From contig DASXCV010000140.1 in assembly GCA_036491015.1 (NCBI GenBank), positions 1 to 8,201 of the forward strand: DNA of 8,201 nt, in the 5' to 3' direction. A program made the translations under genes and the position numbers. Shown one piece after another: positions 1 to 6,172 of this stretch. This DNA comes from JAICJR01 sp036491015. GTDB lineage: Bacteria; Actinomycetota; Thermoleophilia; Solirubrobacterales; Thermoleophilaceae. The notes under the pieces were generated by a model, which saw only the letters and a program-made list of their open reading frames with translations, searched no databases and was not told the origin of the DNA. The stretch's first letter is position 1. Every line of letters starts with the position of its first letter.

Positions 1-501
1 GCCGAGCTCGCGCCAGCCGTCGCCCACCTGCGGGCGGAAGCGCTCGAAGCGCGACTCGAAGCGTGTGACCGTGCCGAGCTCGCCGCGCTCGAGCAGCGCG
101 CGCAACGTCAGGAAGTCGCCGTCGAGGCGGCGGTTCTGGAAAACGGTGAGCTTCGCGCCCGCCGCCTCCGCCGCTTCGACCAGTCGCTCGCCGTCATCGG
201 CGCTCGGGGCGAGCGGCTTGTCCACCACCACCGGCATCCCGCGCTCCACCGCGGCGAGCCCGAGCGGCACGTGGGCGCGGTTGGGCGTGGCGATCACGAG
301 CACGTCCACCGCGTCCCATAGCTGCTCCACGTCCGGCACGACGTTCGCGTTCGGATAGGCCGCGCGCACTCGCGCCTGGCGTTCCGGATCGGTGGTGACC
401 ACGCACGCCACGTCGATGCCGTCCACCGCGTCGATCAGAGGCGCGTGGAACACCTCGCCGGCGAGGCCGAAGCCCACGATGCCGGCGCGGAGTCCGCTCA
501 C
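1..501 (-). CDS. Gfo/Idh/MocA family oxidoreductase, N-terminal 167 residues (runs off window)
   Basis: This is the N-terminal, NAD(P)-binding half of a Gfo/Idh/MocA dehydrogenase, an enzyme family that oxidises or reduces sugar and polyol hydroxyl groups in the cytoplasm. The protein opens MSGLRAGIVGFGLAGEVFHA, with a Rossmann loop GFGLAG at residues 10-15. The cofactor/catalytic lysine motif VDKP lies at 93-96 and the segment FQNRRLDGDF at 121-130. The FHAP and QNRR-D segments resemble the YvaA/YdgJ branch (inositol- and keto-sugar-active enzymes), so it is not a copy of the neighbouring dehydrogenase. The start is GTG, whose last base overlaps the stop of the upstream gene (GTGA, 498-501). 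No clear Shine-Dalgarno is seen, so translational coupling is likely. About half of a usual 330-350-residue protein is present; the substrate-binding domain lies outside the window. The family is secure and the substrate unknown. Confidence 0.9.
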   Translation of the reverse strand, partial: MSGLRAGIVGFGLAGEVFHAPLIDAVDGIDVACVVTTDPERQARVRAAYPNANVVPDVEQLWDAVDVLVIATPNRAHVPLGLAAVERGMPVVVDKPLAPSADDGERLVEAAEAAGAKLTVFQNRRLDGDFLTLRALLERGELGTVTRFESRFERFRPQVGDGWRELG

Positions 502-1481
502 GCCACCGCTACCGGACGGCCCTCGGACGCCGAGAGCCGGAGTGCCTCGAGCGCCCGCGCCTGGCCGAGCGCATCCGCCCGCCCGAGCCGCGGCTCGCGC
601 TCGCCGCGGATCGCGGCGGACACGTCCTCGAGCTCGAGCCGGTACGGGTTGGCGAAGTCCACCTCGATCCGCTCCACGGAGCCGTCGTTCCGGCGCAGCT
701 CGATCCGCGGCTCGATTGAGTGCCACGGGTCGTCGACGAACAGCGAGCCCTCGGAGCCGATCGCCTCGAGCTCGTCGCGCGGGGGAAGGTCGAAGCCGCA
801 GTCGAACACGGCGAGCACGTCACCCGGGAAGCGCAGCGTGCCGGCGAAGCGCGCGTCAACGCCGCTGTCCGCCGCCACCGACTCGCCGGTCACGCGCTCG
901 GGCTCAGCGCCCGCGAGCAGGCGCGAGCCGCTCACGCAGTAACAGCCGACGTCGAGCAGCGCGCCGCCGTCGAGCTCGGCGTCCCAGCGCACGTCCGGGA
1001 AGCGGTCGAGCGGGAACGAGAACGCCGCGCGCACCAGCCGCAGCTCGCCGATCGCGCCGTCGCGCAGCAGCGATTCGAGCCGCGCCGCCTGCGGCGTGTG
1101 CCGCCACATGAAGCCCTCCGAGAGCACGAGCCCCGCGCGCTCGGCGGCGTCGAAGCAGCGTTCCACCTCAGCCGCCCGCGGCGACAGCGGCTTCTCGCAC
1201 AGCACGTGCTTGCCCGCCGCGAGGGACGCCAGCGTCCACTCGACGTGCATGCCGTTGGGGAGCGGGATGTAGACGGCCTCGACGTCCGGGTCCGCGAGCA
1301 GCTCGTCATAGCTCCCGTGCGCGCGCTCGATGCCGTGCTCCGAGGCGAACTGCTGCGCCCGTTCGTGGTCGCGGCTGCCTACGGCGACGACATCAACGGC
1401 TGGCGAGCCTTGTACGCCCGCCAGCACTTTGTTGTTGATGTCGGCGGTGGAGAGGATGCCCCACCGCACCGCTTCGGTCAT
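498..1481 (-). CDS. Gfo/Idh/MocA dehydrogenase, sugar/dihydrodiol dehydrogenase-like (327 aa)
   Basis: This is a complete cytoplasmic NAD(P)-dependent oxidoreductase of normal family length. The N-terminus reads RWGILSTADI (residues 6-15), the Rossmann start of the D-xylose dehydrogenase / dimeric dihydrodiol dehydrogenase-like branch. The lysine motif CEKPLS is at 95-100 and EGFMWRHTP at 122-130. The segment GGALLDVGCYCVSG (172-185) supplies the Asp (177) and Tyr (181) positions typical of this branch. The ATG overlaps the permease stop by four bases (ATGA, 1478-1481), and the gene ends in a GTGA overlap with the next dehydrogenase, so it sits inside a tightly coupled operon. The same reading frame stays open far upstream through the permease gene, but that is out-of-frame shadow; the homology begins at this ATG. 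Position behind a xylose-type transporter fits oxidation of an imported sugar. The exact substrate (xylose, another aldose or a keto-sugar) is inference. Confidence 0.9.
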   Translation of the reverse strand: MTEAVRWGILSTADINNKVLAGVQGSPAVDVVAVGSRDHERAQQFASEHGIERAHGSYDELLADPDVEAVYIPLPNGMHVEWTLASLAAGKHVLCEKPLSPRAAEVERCFDAAERAGLVLSEGFMWRHTPQAARLESLLRDGAIGELRLVRAAFSFPLDRFPDVRWDAELDGGALLDVGCYCVSGSRLLAGAEPERVTGESVAADSGVDARFAGTLRFPGDVLAVFDCGFDLPPRDELEAIGSEGSLFVDDPWHSIEPRIELRRNDGSVERIEVDFANPYRLELEDVSAAIRGEREPRLGRADALGQARALEALRLSASEGRPVAVA

Positions 1482-2722
1482 GCGCGGCCCGTGGCCGTGA
1501 CCCTGCGCCTCGACAGCGAGTCGAGCGTGACGGCCGCCAGCAGCACGACGCCCGTAACCACGAACTGGGTGCCCGCGCTGACGTTGAGCAGGCCGAGGCC
1601 GTTCGCGATCATGCCGATCACGACCGCGCCGAGGATCGCGCTGCTGACCTTGCCGCGGCCGCCGAACAGGCTGGTGCCGCCGATCACGCAGGCCGCGATC
1701 GAGTAGAGCAGCACGGAGCCGCCGCCGGTGCTCGTGTCGACCGAGCTGAGGCGCGAGGCGAGCACGATGCCGCCGAGCGCCGCCATACCCCCCGAGATCC
1801 CGAACACCACGAGCCGGACGTTGGGGACGCTGATACCAGCTCGCCGCGACGCCTCGGCGTTGCCGCCGACGGCGTAGACGTGGCGGCCGAAGCGCGTGCG
1901 CGTGGCGATGAACGTCCAGAACACCAACAGGACGAGCATGAGCAGCCCCACGTACGGGATGCCGCGGTCCGTGTCGGCCCACTCCACCACGAAGATCCCG
2001 ATGCCCGCCAGCAGCACCGTGCGGATGCCGATCAGCAGCATCGGCACGGTGGCGAGCCCGGCCTGCTTGCGCCTGTAGACCGTGGTGAGCTGCACCCCCA
2101 GATACATCGCCACCGAGAGCACGAGCACGATCCACGCGAGCAGGCTGCTCATGTTGTCGTTGGCCAGGCCGACCACGACCTTGTCCTGGATCACGATCGT
2201 GCCCTTGCTCCCGATCACCTGCAGCACGACGCCGTTCCACGCGAGCAGGCCCGCAAGGGTCACGACGAACGACGGCACCCCTATTCGCGAGACGAAGAAG
2301 CCCTGGAACAAGCCGATCGCCACGCCGGTGCCGATGGCCACGATGAGCGCCGCCCAGGTGGGCCACTGCCCCGGCCCCGGCTCGAGCAGCACCGCGGCCA
2401 CCACGCCGCCCATGCCGCTCACGTAGCCCACCGAGAGGTCGATCTCGCCGAGCAGGAGGATGAACACCATCCCCATGCCGATGATCGCGAACGGCGACAT
2501 CTGCGCGATCAGGTTGACGAAGTTGCCCGCGGTGAGGAAGTTGGAGTTGCGGGCCTGGAAGTAGATGCCGATGGCGACGATCCCGACGATGATCGGCAGG
2601 ACGCCGAGGTCGCCGCCGCGGACGTTGTCGATCCATTGCCGGGCGTAACCGGACAGGCCGCCCTGCGTGACCGGTGCGTCGCCGGCGGGAGCGCTTGGGG
2701 AAGGCTCGACGGCGGTGCTCAT
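1478..2722 (-). CDS. xylH: XylH-like sugar ABC transporter permease (CUT2, 414 aa)
   Basis: This is the membrane subunit of a CUT2-type sugar importer, forming the channel with which the ATPase and binding protein work. The protein is strongly hydrophobic, with roughly 10-12 membrane segments. The clearest are near residues 41-55, 76-92, 123-142, 150-170, 194-213, 257-273, 303-324, 338-353, 359-379 and 386-402. The family hallmark GEIDLSVG lies at 92-99. GGNAEASRRAGISV (286-299) is the cytoplasmic loop expected to contact the ATPase, and IGGTSLFGGRG (347-357) is the conserved C-terminal motif. The length fits XylH rather than the shorter RbsC proteins. A cytoplasmic N-terminal extension of about 30 residues is low-complexity. 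The ATG has a strong Shine-Dalgarno, overlaps the ATPase stop (ATGA, 2719-2722), and its own stop overlaps the dehydrogenase start. Xylose specificity rests on the neighbouring XylF-like protein; the permease alone would only support a pentose/hexose importer. Confidence 0.94.
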   Translation of the reverse strand: MSTAVEPSPSAPAGDAPVTQGGLSGYARQWIDNVRGGDLGVLPIIVGIVAIGIYFQARNSNFLTAGNFVNLIAQMSPFAIIGMGMVFILLLGEIDLSVGYVSGMGGVVAAVLLEPGPGQWPTWAALIVAIGTGVAIGLFQGFFVSRIGVPSFVVTLAGLLAWNGVVLQVIGSKGTIVIQDKVVVGLANDNMSSLLAWIVLVLSVAMYLGVQLTTVYRRKQAGLATVPMLLIGIRTVLLAGIGIFVVEWADTDRGIPYVGLLMLVLLVFWTFIATRTRFGRHVYAVGGNAEASRRAGISVPNVRLVVFGISGGMAALGGIVLASRLSSVDTSTGGGSVLLYSIAACVIGGTSLFGGRGKVSSAILGAVVIGMIANGLGLLNVSAGTQFVVTGVVLLAAVTLDSLSRRRVTATGRA

Positions 2723-3495
2723 GTGAGTACCTCCTCGTGCATGCCGGGCACACTGTGGAGCTGGCCGGCGGTAATCGCCTCCACCACCTCGCGCTGACTG
2801 GTCTCCGTACGCTTGAACTCGGCCACGTTCTGGCCGAGGCGCAGCACCGTGATGTAGTCGGCCACCTCGAAGATGTCGCTCATGTTGTGCGACACGATCA
2901 CAACCGCGAGGCCCTGCTCGCCAAGCCGCTTCACGAGGTCGAGCACCTGGCGCGTCTGCGCGACGCCCAGAGCCGCGGTGGGCTCGTCGAGGATCACGAG
3001 CTTGGAGTTCCAGAGGACCGCCTTGGACACCGCAACCGACTGGCGCTGACCACCCGACAGCCCGGCCACCGTCTGGCGCACCGAGCGGATCGTGGTGACC
3101 GAGAGGTCCTTCAACACGTCGGCCGTCTGCTGCTCCATCTTCGCCTCGTCGAGGCGGCGGAAGGTCGAGCGCGTCTCGCGCCCGAGGAACATGTTCTGGA
3201 CGACGTCAAGGTTGTCGCAGAGCGCGAGGTCCTGGTACACGACCTCGATGCCGAGGCGGGCGGCGTCTTTCGGACCGCTGATGGCCACGGGCTCGCCGTT
3301 CCAGAGGATCTGGCCGCCGTCGATCGGGTGGATGCCCGCCACGCACTTGATCAGCGTGGACTTGCCGGCGCCGTTGTCGCCCACGAGCGCCATCACCTGT
3401 CCTGCGTCCGCGTGGAAGTCGACGCCGTTGAGGGCCCGGACCGCGCCGAAGTTCTTGTCCACCCCCGTCAGCTCAAGTAGATGCTGGTCGCTCAC
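2719..3495 (-). CDS. xylG: Sugar ABC transporter ATP-binding protein, single-domain XylG-like (258 aa)
   Basis: This is the ATPase that powers sugar import on the cytoplasmic face of the permease. All ABC motifs are present in order: Walker A GDNGAGKST (residues 39-47), Q-loop Gln88 in VYQDLAL, signature LSGGQ (146-150), Walker B LVILDE (166-171) and the H-loop His203 in VSHN. The sugar-importer segment DEPTAALGVAQT follows Walker B. The protein holds only one nucleotide-binding domain, whereas E. coli XylG, AraG and RbsA carry two fused copies in about 500 residues. It should therefore act as a homodimer, as in FrcA-type and actinobacterial XylG systems. The start is GTG with a GGGAGA element very close upstream (about 3 bases). 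A strong stem-loop separates it from the binding-protein gene 74 bases upstream. The stop overlaps the permease ATG. Confidence 0.94.
   Translation of the reverse strand: MSDQHLLELTGVDKNFGAVRALNGVDFHADAGQVMALVGDNGAGKSTLIKCVAGIHPIDGGQILWNGEPVAISGPKDAARLGIEVVYQDLALCDNLDVVQNMFLGRETRSTFRRLDEAKMEQQTADVLKDLSVTTIRSVRQTVAGLSGGQRQSVAVSKAVLWNSKLVILDEPTAALGVAQTRQVLDLVKRLGEQGLAVVIVSHNMSDIFEVADYITVLRLGQNVAEFKRTETSQREVVEAITAGQLHSVPGMHEEVLT
2729..2736 (-). promoter_or_regulatory. Strong Shine-Dalgarno for xylH
   Basis: On the minus strand GAGGAGGT precedes the permease ATG with a 6-base spacer. It lies inside the last codons of the ATPase gene. It fixes the permease start and shows that the overlapped gene can load ribosomes on its own, rather than depending only on re-initiation. 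Confidence 0.85.
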
Positions 3496-3520
3496 TCTCT
3501 CTCCCGTTCTGTCGAGGGCC

Positions 3521-3554
3521 TTCGGGGAGGGGCGCCGAGACGCCCCTCCCCGAA
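3521..3554 (-). terminator. Intercistronic stem-loop between xylF and xylG (attenuator or mRNA stabiliser)
   Basis: A perfect 14-bp inverted repeat, TTCGGGGAGGGGCG and CGCCCCTCCCCGAA, flanks a 6-base loop. It starts 15 bases after the binding-protein stop and ends 25 bases before the ATPase GTG. No T-run follows it on the minus strand, so it is not a standard intrinsic terminator. In binding-protein transporters such structures often protect the upstream message or cause partial termination, raising binding protein over membrane subunits. That role is inferred here. A smaller hairpin (CAGGTC / GACCTG, 3563-3580) covers the binding-protein stop codon just before it. Confidence 0.75.
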
Positions 3555-3569
3555 TTGTCCCTCAGGTCG

Positions 3570-4694
3570 TCAAAGACCTGCCTTCGTGCAGTCCGCTGCG
3601 AACTGCCCGACGCAGATGTCGCTCTTCTTGAGGAAACCGTCCTTGATGACCGTCTGGTTGATGTTGGACTTGGTGACGGCGACGGGCTTCAGAAGCACCG
3701 AAGGCGTCGTCTGGCTCCCGTTCTTCGTCTGATCCGGGGCCGCGGGCGTCTTGCCCTGCGCCAGCGCGATCGCGACCTTGGCAGCCGCGTCGGCCTCCAA
3801 CTTCACGGCCTTGTAGACCGTCATGCACTGCTGGCCGGCGAGGATGTGCTGAATCCCCTGGGCCGTCGCGTCCTGACCGGTGGTCGGGACGTACGGGACC
3901 TTGTGCGAGGTCTCGGCGGAGATCACCGAGTTCGCGAGGCCATCGTTCGCCGACAGCACGGCCTGGATCTTGTTGCCCGTCTGCTGGAGCATCTGCTCGT
4001 AGATGGTCAGCGCCTTCTGGTTGTCCCAGTCAGGCACGGACTGGTTCGGGCCCTTCTTGAAGGTCCCGTTCGCATACAGAGGCTTCAGGACCGAGTTGTA
4101 ACCCTGTGCGAACAGCGTCGCGTTGTTGTCCGTCGGGGAGCCGTTCAGCTCGGCGACGGTCGGGTTCTTGATCCCTTGCTGCTTGATGCAGTTCACGAGC
4201 CCCTGGCCCTGGAGCTTGCCGACGGCCACGTTGTCGAACGACACGTAGTAGTCAGCGCCGCCGCCGAGGGTCAGACGGTCGTAGTCGATGACCTTCGCGC
4301 CGCGCGAGTGCGCGAGCTGGATGATCGACTTACCACTGCCCGGATCGAGGTCGACGAGCAAGATGACCTTCGCTCCGTTGGTCAGCGCCTGCTCAGCCTG
4401 AGTGCGCTGGGTGCCCGGGTCGCCCTGGGCGTTGGTGATCGTGTCCTTCAGCCCGGCAGCCTTGAAGGCCTGATCGAGGTACGGACGATCGAACTGCTCC
4501 CAGCGAACCGACGACTGGGTGTCCGGCAGCAGCACGGCCACGCTGCCATTCACCTTGCCAGACGAAGTGCTGGCCGCTGCGCTGGTGCTGCTGCTACTGG
4601 AGCTCGAGCTGCCACCCGACGAGCCGCAACCTGCAGCGACAAGTGCGGCGGCCACCACGAGAACCGCTAGGCCCCACCATTTCTTTCTAGGCAC
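3570..4694 (-). CDS. xylF: XylF-like sugar-binding lipoprotein (374 aa)
   Basis: This is the extracytoplasmic solute-binding protein that captures the sugar and delivers it to the permease. The N-terminus has basic residues (PRKK), a hydrophobic stretch and a lipobox ending VAAGC, with Cys23 as the lipidation site. Ala at the -3 position is slightly unusual but tolerated. A Ser/Ala/Thr-rich tether (about residues 25-46) leads to a periplasmic-binding-protein type I fold. XylF-like landmarks are KVIDYDRLTLGG, DYYVSFDN, the hinge-region LSANDGLA, GQDATAQGI and MTVYKAV, all closely matching E. coli XylF segments. GTG at 4694 is chosen because an excellent Shine-Dalgarno lies 4 bases upstream and the lipoprotein signal begins there. 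The frame stays open back to 4805, but that would add 37 hydrophilic residues before the signal and overlap the regulator. The gene lies 91 bases after the ROK gene, with no convincing promoter in the gap. Xylose is the best-supported ligand; a related pentose or hexose is possible. Confidence 0.93.
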   Translation of the reverse strand: MPRKKWWGLAVLVVAAALVAAGCGSSGGSSSSSSSSTSAAASTSSGKVNGSVAVLLPDTQSSVRWEQFDRPYLDQAFKAAGLKDTITNAQGDPGTQRTQAEQALTNGAKVILLVDLDPGSGKSIIQLAHSRGAKVIDYDRLTLGGGADYYVSFDNVAVGKLQGQGLVNCIKQQGIKNPTVAELNGSPTDNNATLFAQGYNSVLKPLYANGTFKKGPNQSVPDWDNQKALTIYEQMLQQTGNKIQAVLSANDGLANSVISAETSHKVPYVPTTGQDATAQGIQHILAGQQCMTVYKAVKLEADAAAKVAIALAQGKTPAAPDQTKNGSQTTPSVLLKPVAVTKSNINQTVIKDGFLKKSDICVGQFAADCTKAGL

Positions 4695-4698
4695 GTCT

Positions 4699-4708
4699 AC
4701 CTCCTCCT
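4699..4708 (-). promoter_or_regulatory. Shine-Dalgarno that fixes the xylF start
   Basis: AGGAGGAGGT on the minus strand is nearly a full anti-16S match and sits 4 bases before the GTG at 4694. It favours this start over any upstream one in the same frame. The rest of the 91-base gap (4709-4785) shows no clear promoter, operator or terminator. Confidence 0.85.
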
Positions 4709-4785
4709 GTCTGCTGACGACTTGTACGGACCCTTTTTGATCTGAGAACTGCCTGCGGTACTGCCAATCCGATTCCGCGAGCGCC

Positions 4786-6033
4786 TCACCTCCCCACTGC
4801 CGCACGCACGCGCCCTGAGAACGCGCGGTCGGACTGCCCTACGACAAGAATCAGAGCCCCGAGCAGCTCGGCCCGCTCTCCGAGGGCGCCCTGCACCACC
4901 TGTGCGTCGTCCGCAGCCGCGGGTATCGCGTAGCGGCGCACCACGTCGCGCATGGGGCCGAGCACGAGCTCGCCGGCGGGCGAAACGGTTCCGCCGACCA
5001 CCACTCGCTCGGGATTAAGTTGGTTGCAGAGCGCGGCCACCACGCTGCCGACGCTGCGGCCGGCGTCGCCGAGCACCCGGCGGCAGGCGGGATCGCCCTC
5101 CTGCGCCAGCTCGATCATGCGGTCGGGCGTGAGGTCGCCGTGCGAGGCGCGCAGCAGGTCGAGCATCGCGCCGGCCCCGGCGTAGGTCTCGAGGCAACCG
5201 CGGTTGCCGCAGCGGCAGATGGGCCCCTGCTCGTTCACGAGCACATGACCGATCTCGCCCGCGGTGCCACTCGCGCCGCGATGAAGACGCCCCCCGAGGA
5301 CGAGGCCCGCGCCGATGCCGGACGACAGCATCACGTAGACCATCTCGCTCACGTCGCGGCCCGCGCCCAGCACCGATTCGGCGAGCGCGCCGAGGTTCGC
5401 GTCGTTGTCGATGTGCACGGGAAGCTTGAGCCGCTCCTCGAGCTCGGCGGCCACGTCGAGTCCCACCCAGCCCGGCATGATCGTCGTCGAGCCGACGGCG
5501 CCCGTCTCGTGATCGATCGGGCCCGGCACCGCCACGCCCGCCCCGAGCAGCCGCTCGACCTTCACGCCGGAGCGCTTGACCACCTGGTCGGCCAGCTCGG
5601 CGGCCACGTCGAAGGTCTGCGCGGCGTCGTGGTCGACGTCCAGCTCGCGCGCCTCCTCGGCGAGGATGCGGTGGTCGAGCTCGGCCACCGCCACGCGCAC
5701 GAAGCGGTGGTCGAAGTGCACGCCCAGCACCACGGCCGCAGACGGATTGAGGGTGAGCAGCACGGGCGGCCGGCCGCCCTTCGAGCCGGAGTGATCGCGG
5801 CCGTTCATGCTCTCGACCACGAGGCCGGAGCCCTGCAGGTCGGTGACGAGGCTCGACACCGTGGAGCGCGCGAGACCGGTCTGGCGCGCGATGTCCGCGC
5901 GGCTGACCGAACCGCGCTCACGCACGGTTTCGAGCACCCTAAGGCGATTGAGCTCACGCAGGGACGTGAGCGATCCAGAGCGAGTCGCACCCACGACGCG
6001 GCCACTCTCCCCGACAGGTGGAGGTTCTGTCAA
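4786..6033 (-). CDS. ROK-family transcriptional regulator (up to 415 aa)
   Basis: This is a sugar-responsive DNA-binding regulator of the NagC/XylR (ROK) type. A winged helix-turn-helix occupies about residues 25-90, with SRADIARQTGLARSTVSSLV (44-63) as the core and GGRPP (86-90) as the wing/linker. The ROK sugar-kinase-like domain follows: IDNDAN (208-213), LSSGIGAGLVLGG (236-248), EIGH (260-263) and the zinc motif C273-x-C275-x4-C280 with His263. The kinase phosphate-binding loop (DxGGT-like) is absent near residue 104, where GVHFDHRF stands, so it should be a regulator rather than a sugar kinase. Being immediately upstream of xylFGH mirrors Streptomyces rok7B7, supporting control of sugar uptake. 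The start is uncertain: TTG at 6033 lacks a Shine-Dalgarno, while GTG at 5994 (residue 14) has GGGGAG 12 bases upstream. Both keep the whole DNA-binding domain. Confidence 0.93.
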   Translation of the reverse strand: MTEPPPVGESGRVVGATRSGSLTSLRELNRLRVLETVRERGSVSRADIARQTGLARSTVSSLVTDLQGSGLVVESMNGRDHSGSKGGRPPVLLTLNPSAAVVLGVHFDHRFVRVAVAELDHRILAEEARELDVDHDAAQTFDVAAELADQVVKRSGVKVERLLGAGVAVPGPIDHETGAVGSTTIMPGWVGLDVAAELEERLKLPVHIDNDANLGALAESVLGAGRDVSEMVYVMLSSGIGAGLVLGGRLHRGASGTAGEIGHVLVNEQGPICRCGNRGCLETYAGAGAMLDLLRASHGDLTPDRMIELAQEGDPACRRVLGDAGRSVGSVVAALCNQLNPERVVVGGTVSPAGELVLGPMRDVVRRYAIPAAADDAQVVQGALGERAELLGALILVVGQSDRAFSGRVRAAVGR

Positions 6034-6052
6034 GGTCTGGCAAAATTAGACC
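6034..6052. promoter_or_regulatory. Second inverted repeat over the ROK -10 region
   Basis: GGTCT, a 9-base AT-rich spacer and AGACC form a 5-bp inverted repeat that covers the proposed -10 box and abuts the TTG start. It could be a secondary operator. The arms are short, so chance is a real alternative. Confidence 0.35.
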
Positions 6053-6073
6053 GTGTTAAGCGTTTGTTTTGTA
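6045..6073 (-). promoter_or_regulatory. Candidate promoter of the ROK-xylFGH operon
   Basis: On the minus strand TCTAAT (6045-6050) matches the -10 consensus in five of six positions. A 17-base spacer away is TACAAA (6068-6073), a weak -35 with three matches. Transcription would begin at or next to the TTG at 6033, giving a leaderless or nearly leaderless message, or a 5' leader if GTG at 5994 is the start. The -35 lies inside the inverted repeat at 6062-6089, a standard position for repression. Confidence 0.45.
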
Positions 6074-6089
6074 CATAACCAAAACAAAC
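6062..6089. promoter_or_regulatory. XylR/ROK-type operator palindrome
   Basis: A perfect 10-bp inverted repeat, GTTTGTTTTG and CAAAACAAAC, is separated by 8 bases (TACATAAC). It is strikingly AT-rich against GC-rich surroundings and stands 29 bases upstream of the ROK gene's TTG. Bacillus XylR, also a ROK repressor, binds an operator with GTTTGTT and AACAAAC arms. The likely reading is autorepression and control of the downstream transporter. No second copy was seen before xylF. Confidence 0.75.
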
Positions 6090-6172
6090 CCCCTACCGGC
6101 TTGTAGCGGTCCGCACACCGATGAGCGTTCCGGCGCCACTGATAGTTCGTGACGCGGCGAAATCGGTGCTTA

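Noticed and set aside
392..1706. Plus-strand open frames opposite the dehydrogenases (392-1111, 445-942, 720-1706)
   Set aside because: Low-complexity Arg/Ala/Ser/Pro translations typical of antisense frames in GC-rich DNA; the minus-strand genes show clear motifs.
1482..2753. Long upstream extension of the second dehydrogenase reading frame (to a 751-residue protein)
   Set aside because: The extension is an Arg/His-rich out-of-frame translation of the permease gene; family homology starts exactly at the ATG at 1481, which also overlaps the permease stop.
1880..4670. Plus-strand open frames opposite xylF, xylG and xylH (1880-2797, 2674-3480, 3555-4670)
   Set aside because: His/Arg/Asp-rich mirror translations with no recognisable domain or ribosome site.
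4709..4785. Separate promoter for xylF in the ROK-xylF gap
   Set aside because: TTGGCA is present as a possible -35, but no -10 better than three of six matches is found at 16-18 bases.
4695..4805. Upstream ATG at 4805 as the xylF start
   Set aside because: It would put 37 hydrophilic residues before the lipoprotein signal and overlap the ROK gene by 20 bases; the GTG at 4694 has a near-perfect Shine-Dalgarno.
5020..6078. 352-residue plus-strand open frame opposite the ROK gene
   Set aside because: It would run through the promoter and operator region and has antisense-type composition; the ROK motifs on the minus strand are decisive.
6116..6168. CACCGAT / ATCGGTG inverted repeat as terminator of the peptidase gene
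   Set aside because: Only 7 bp of stem with a 39-base loop and no T-run; chance is likely.
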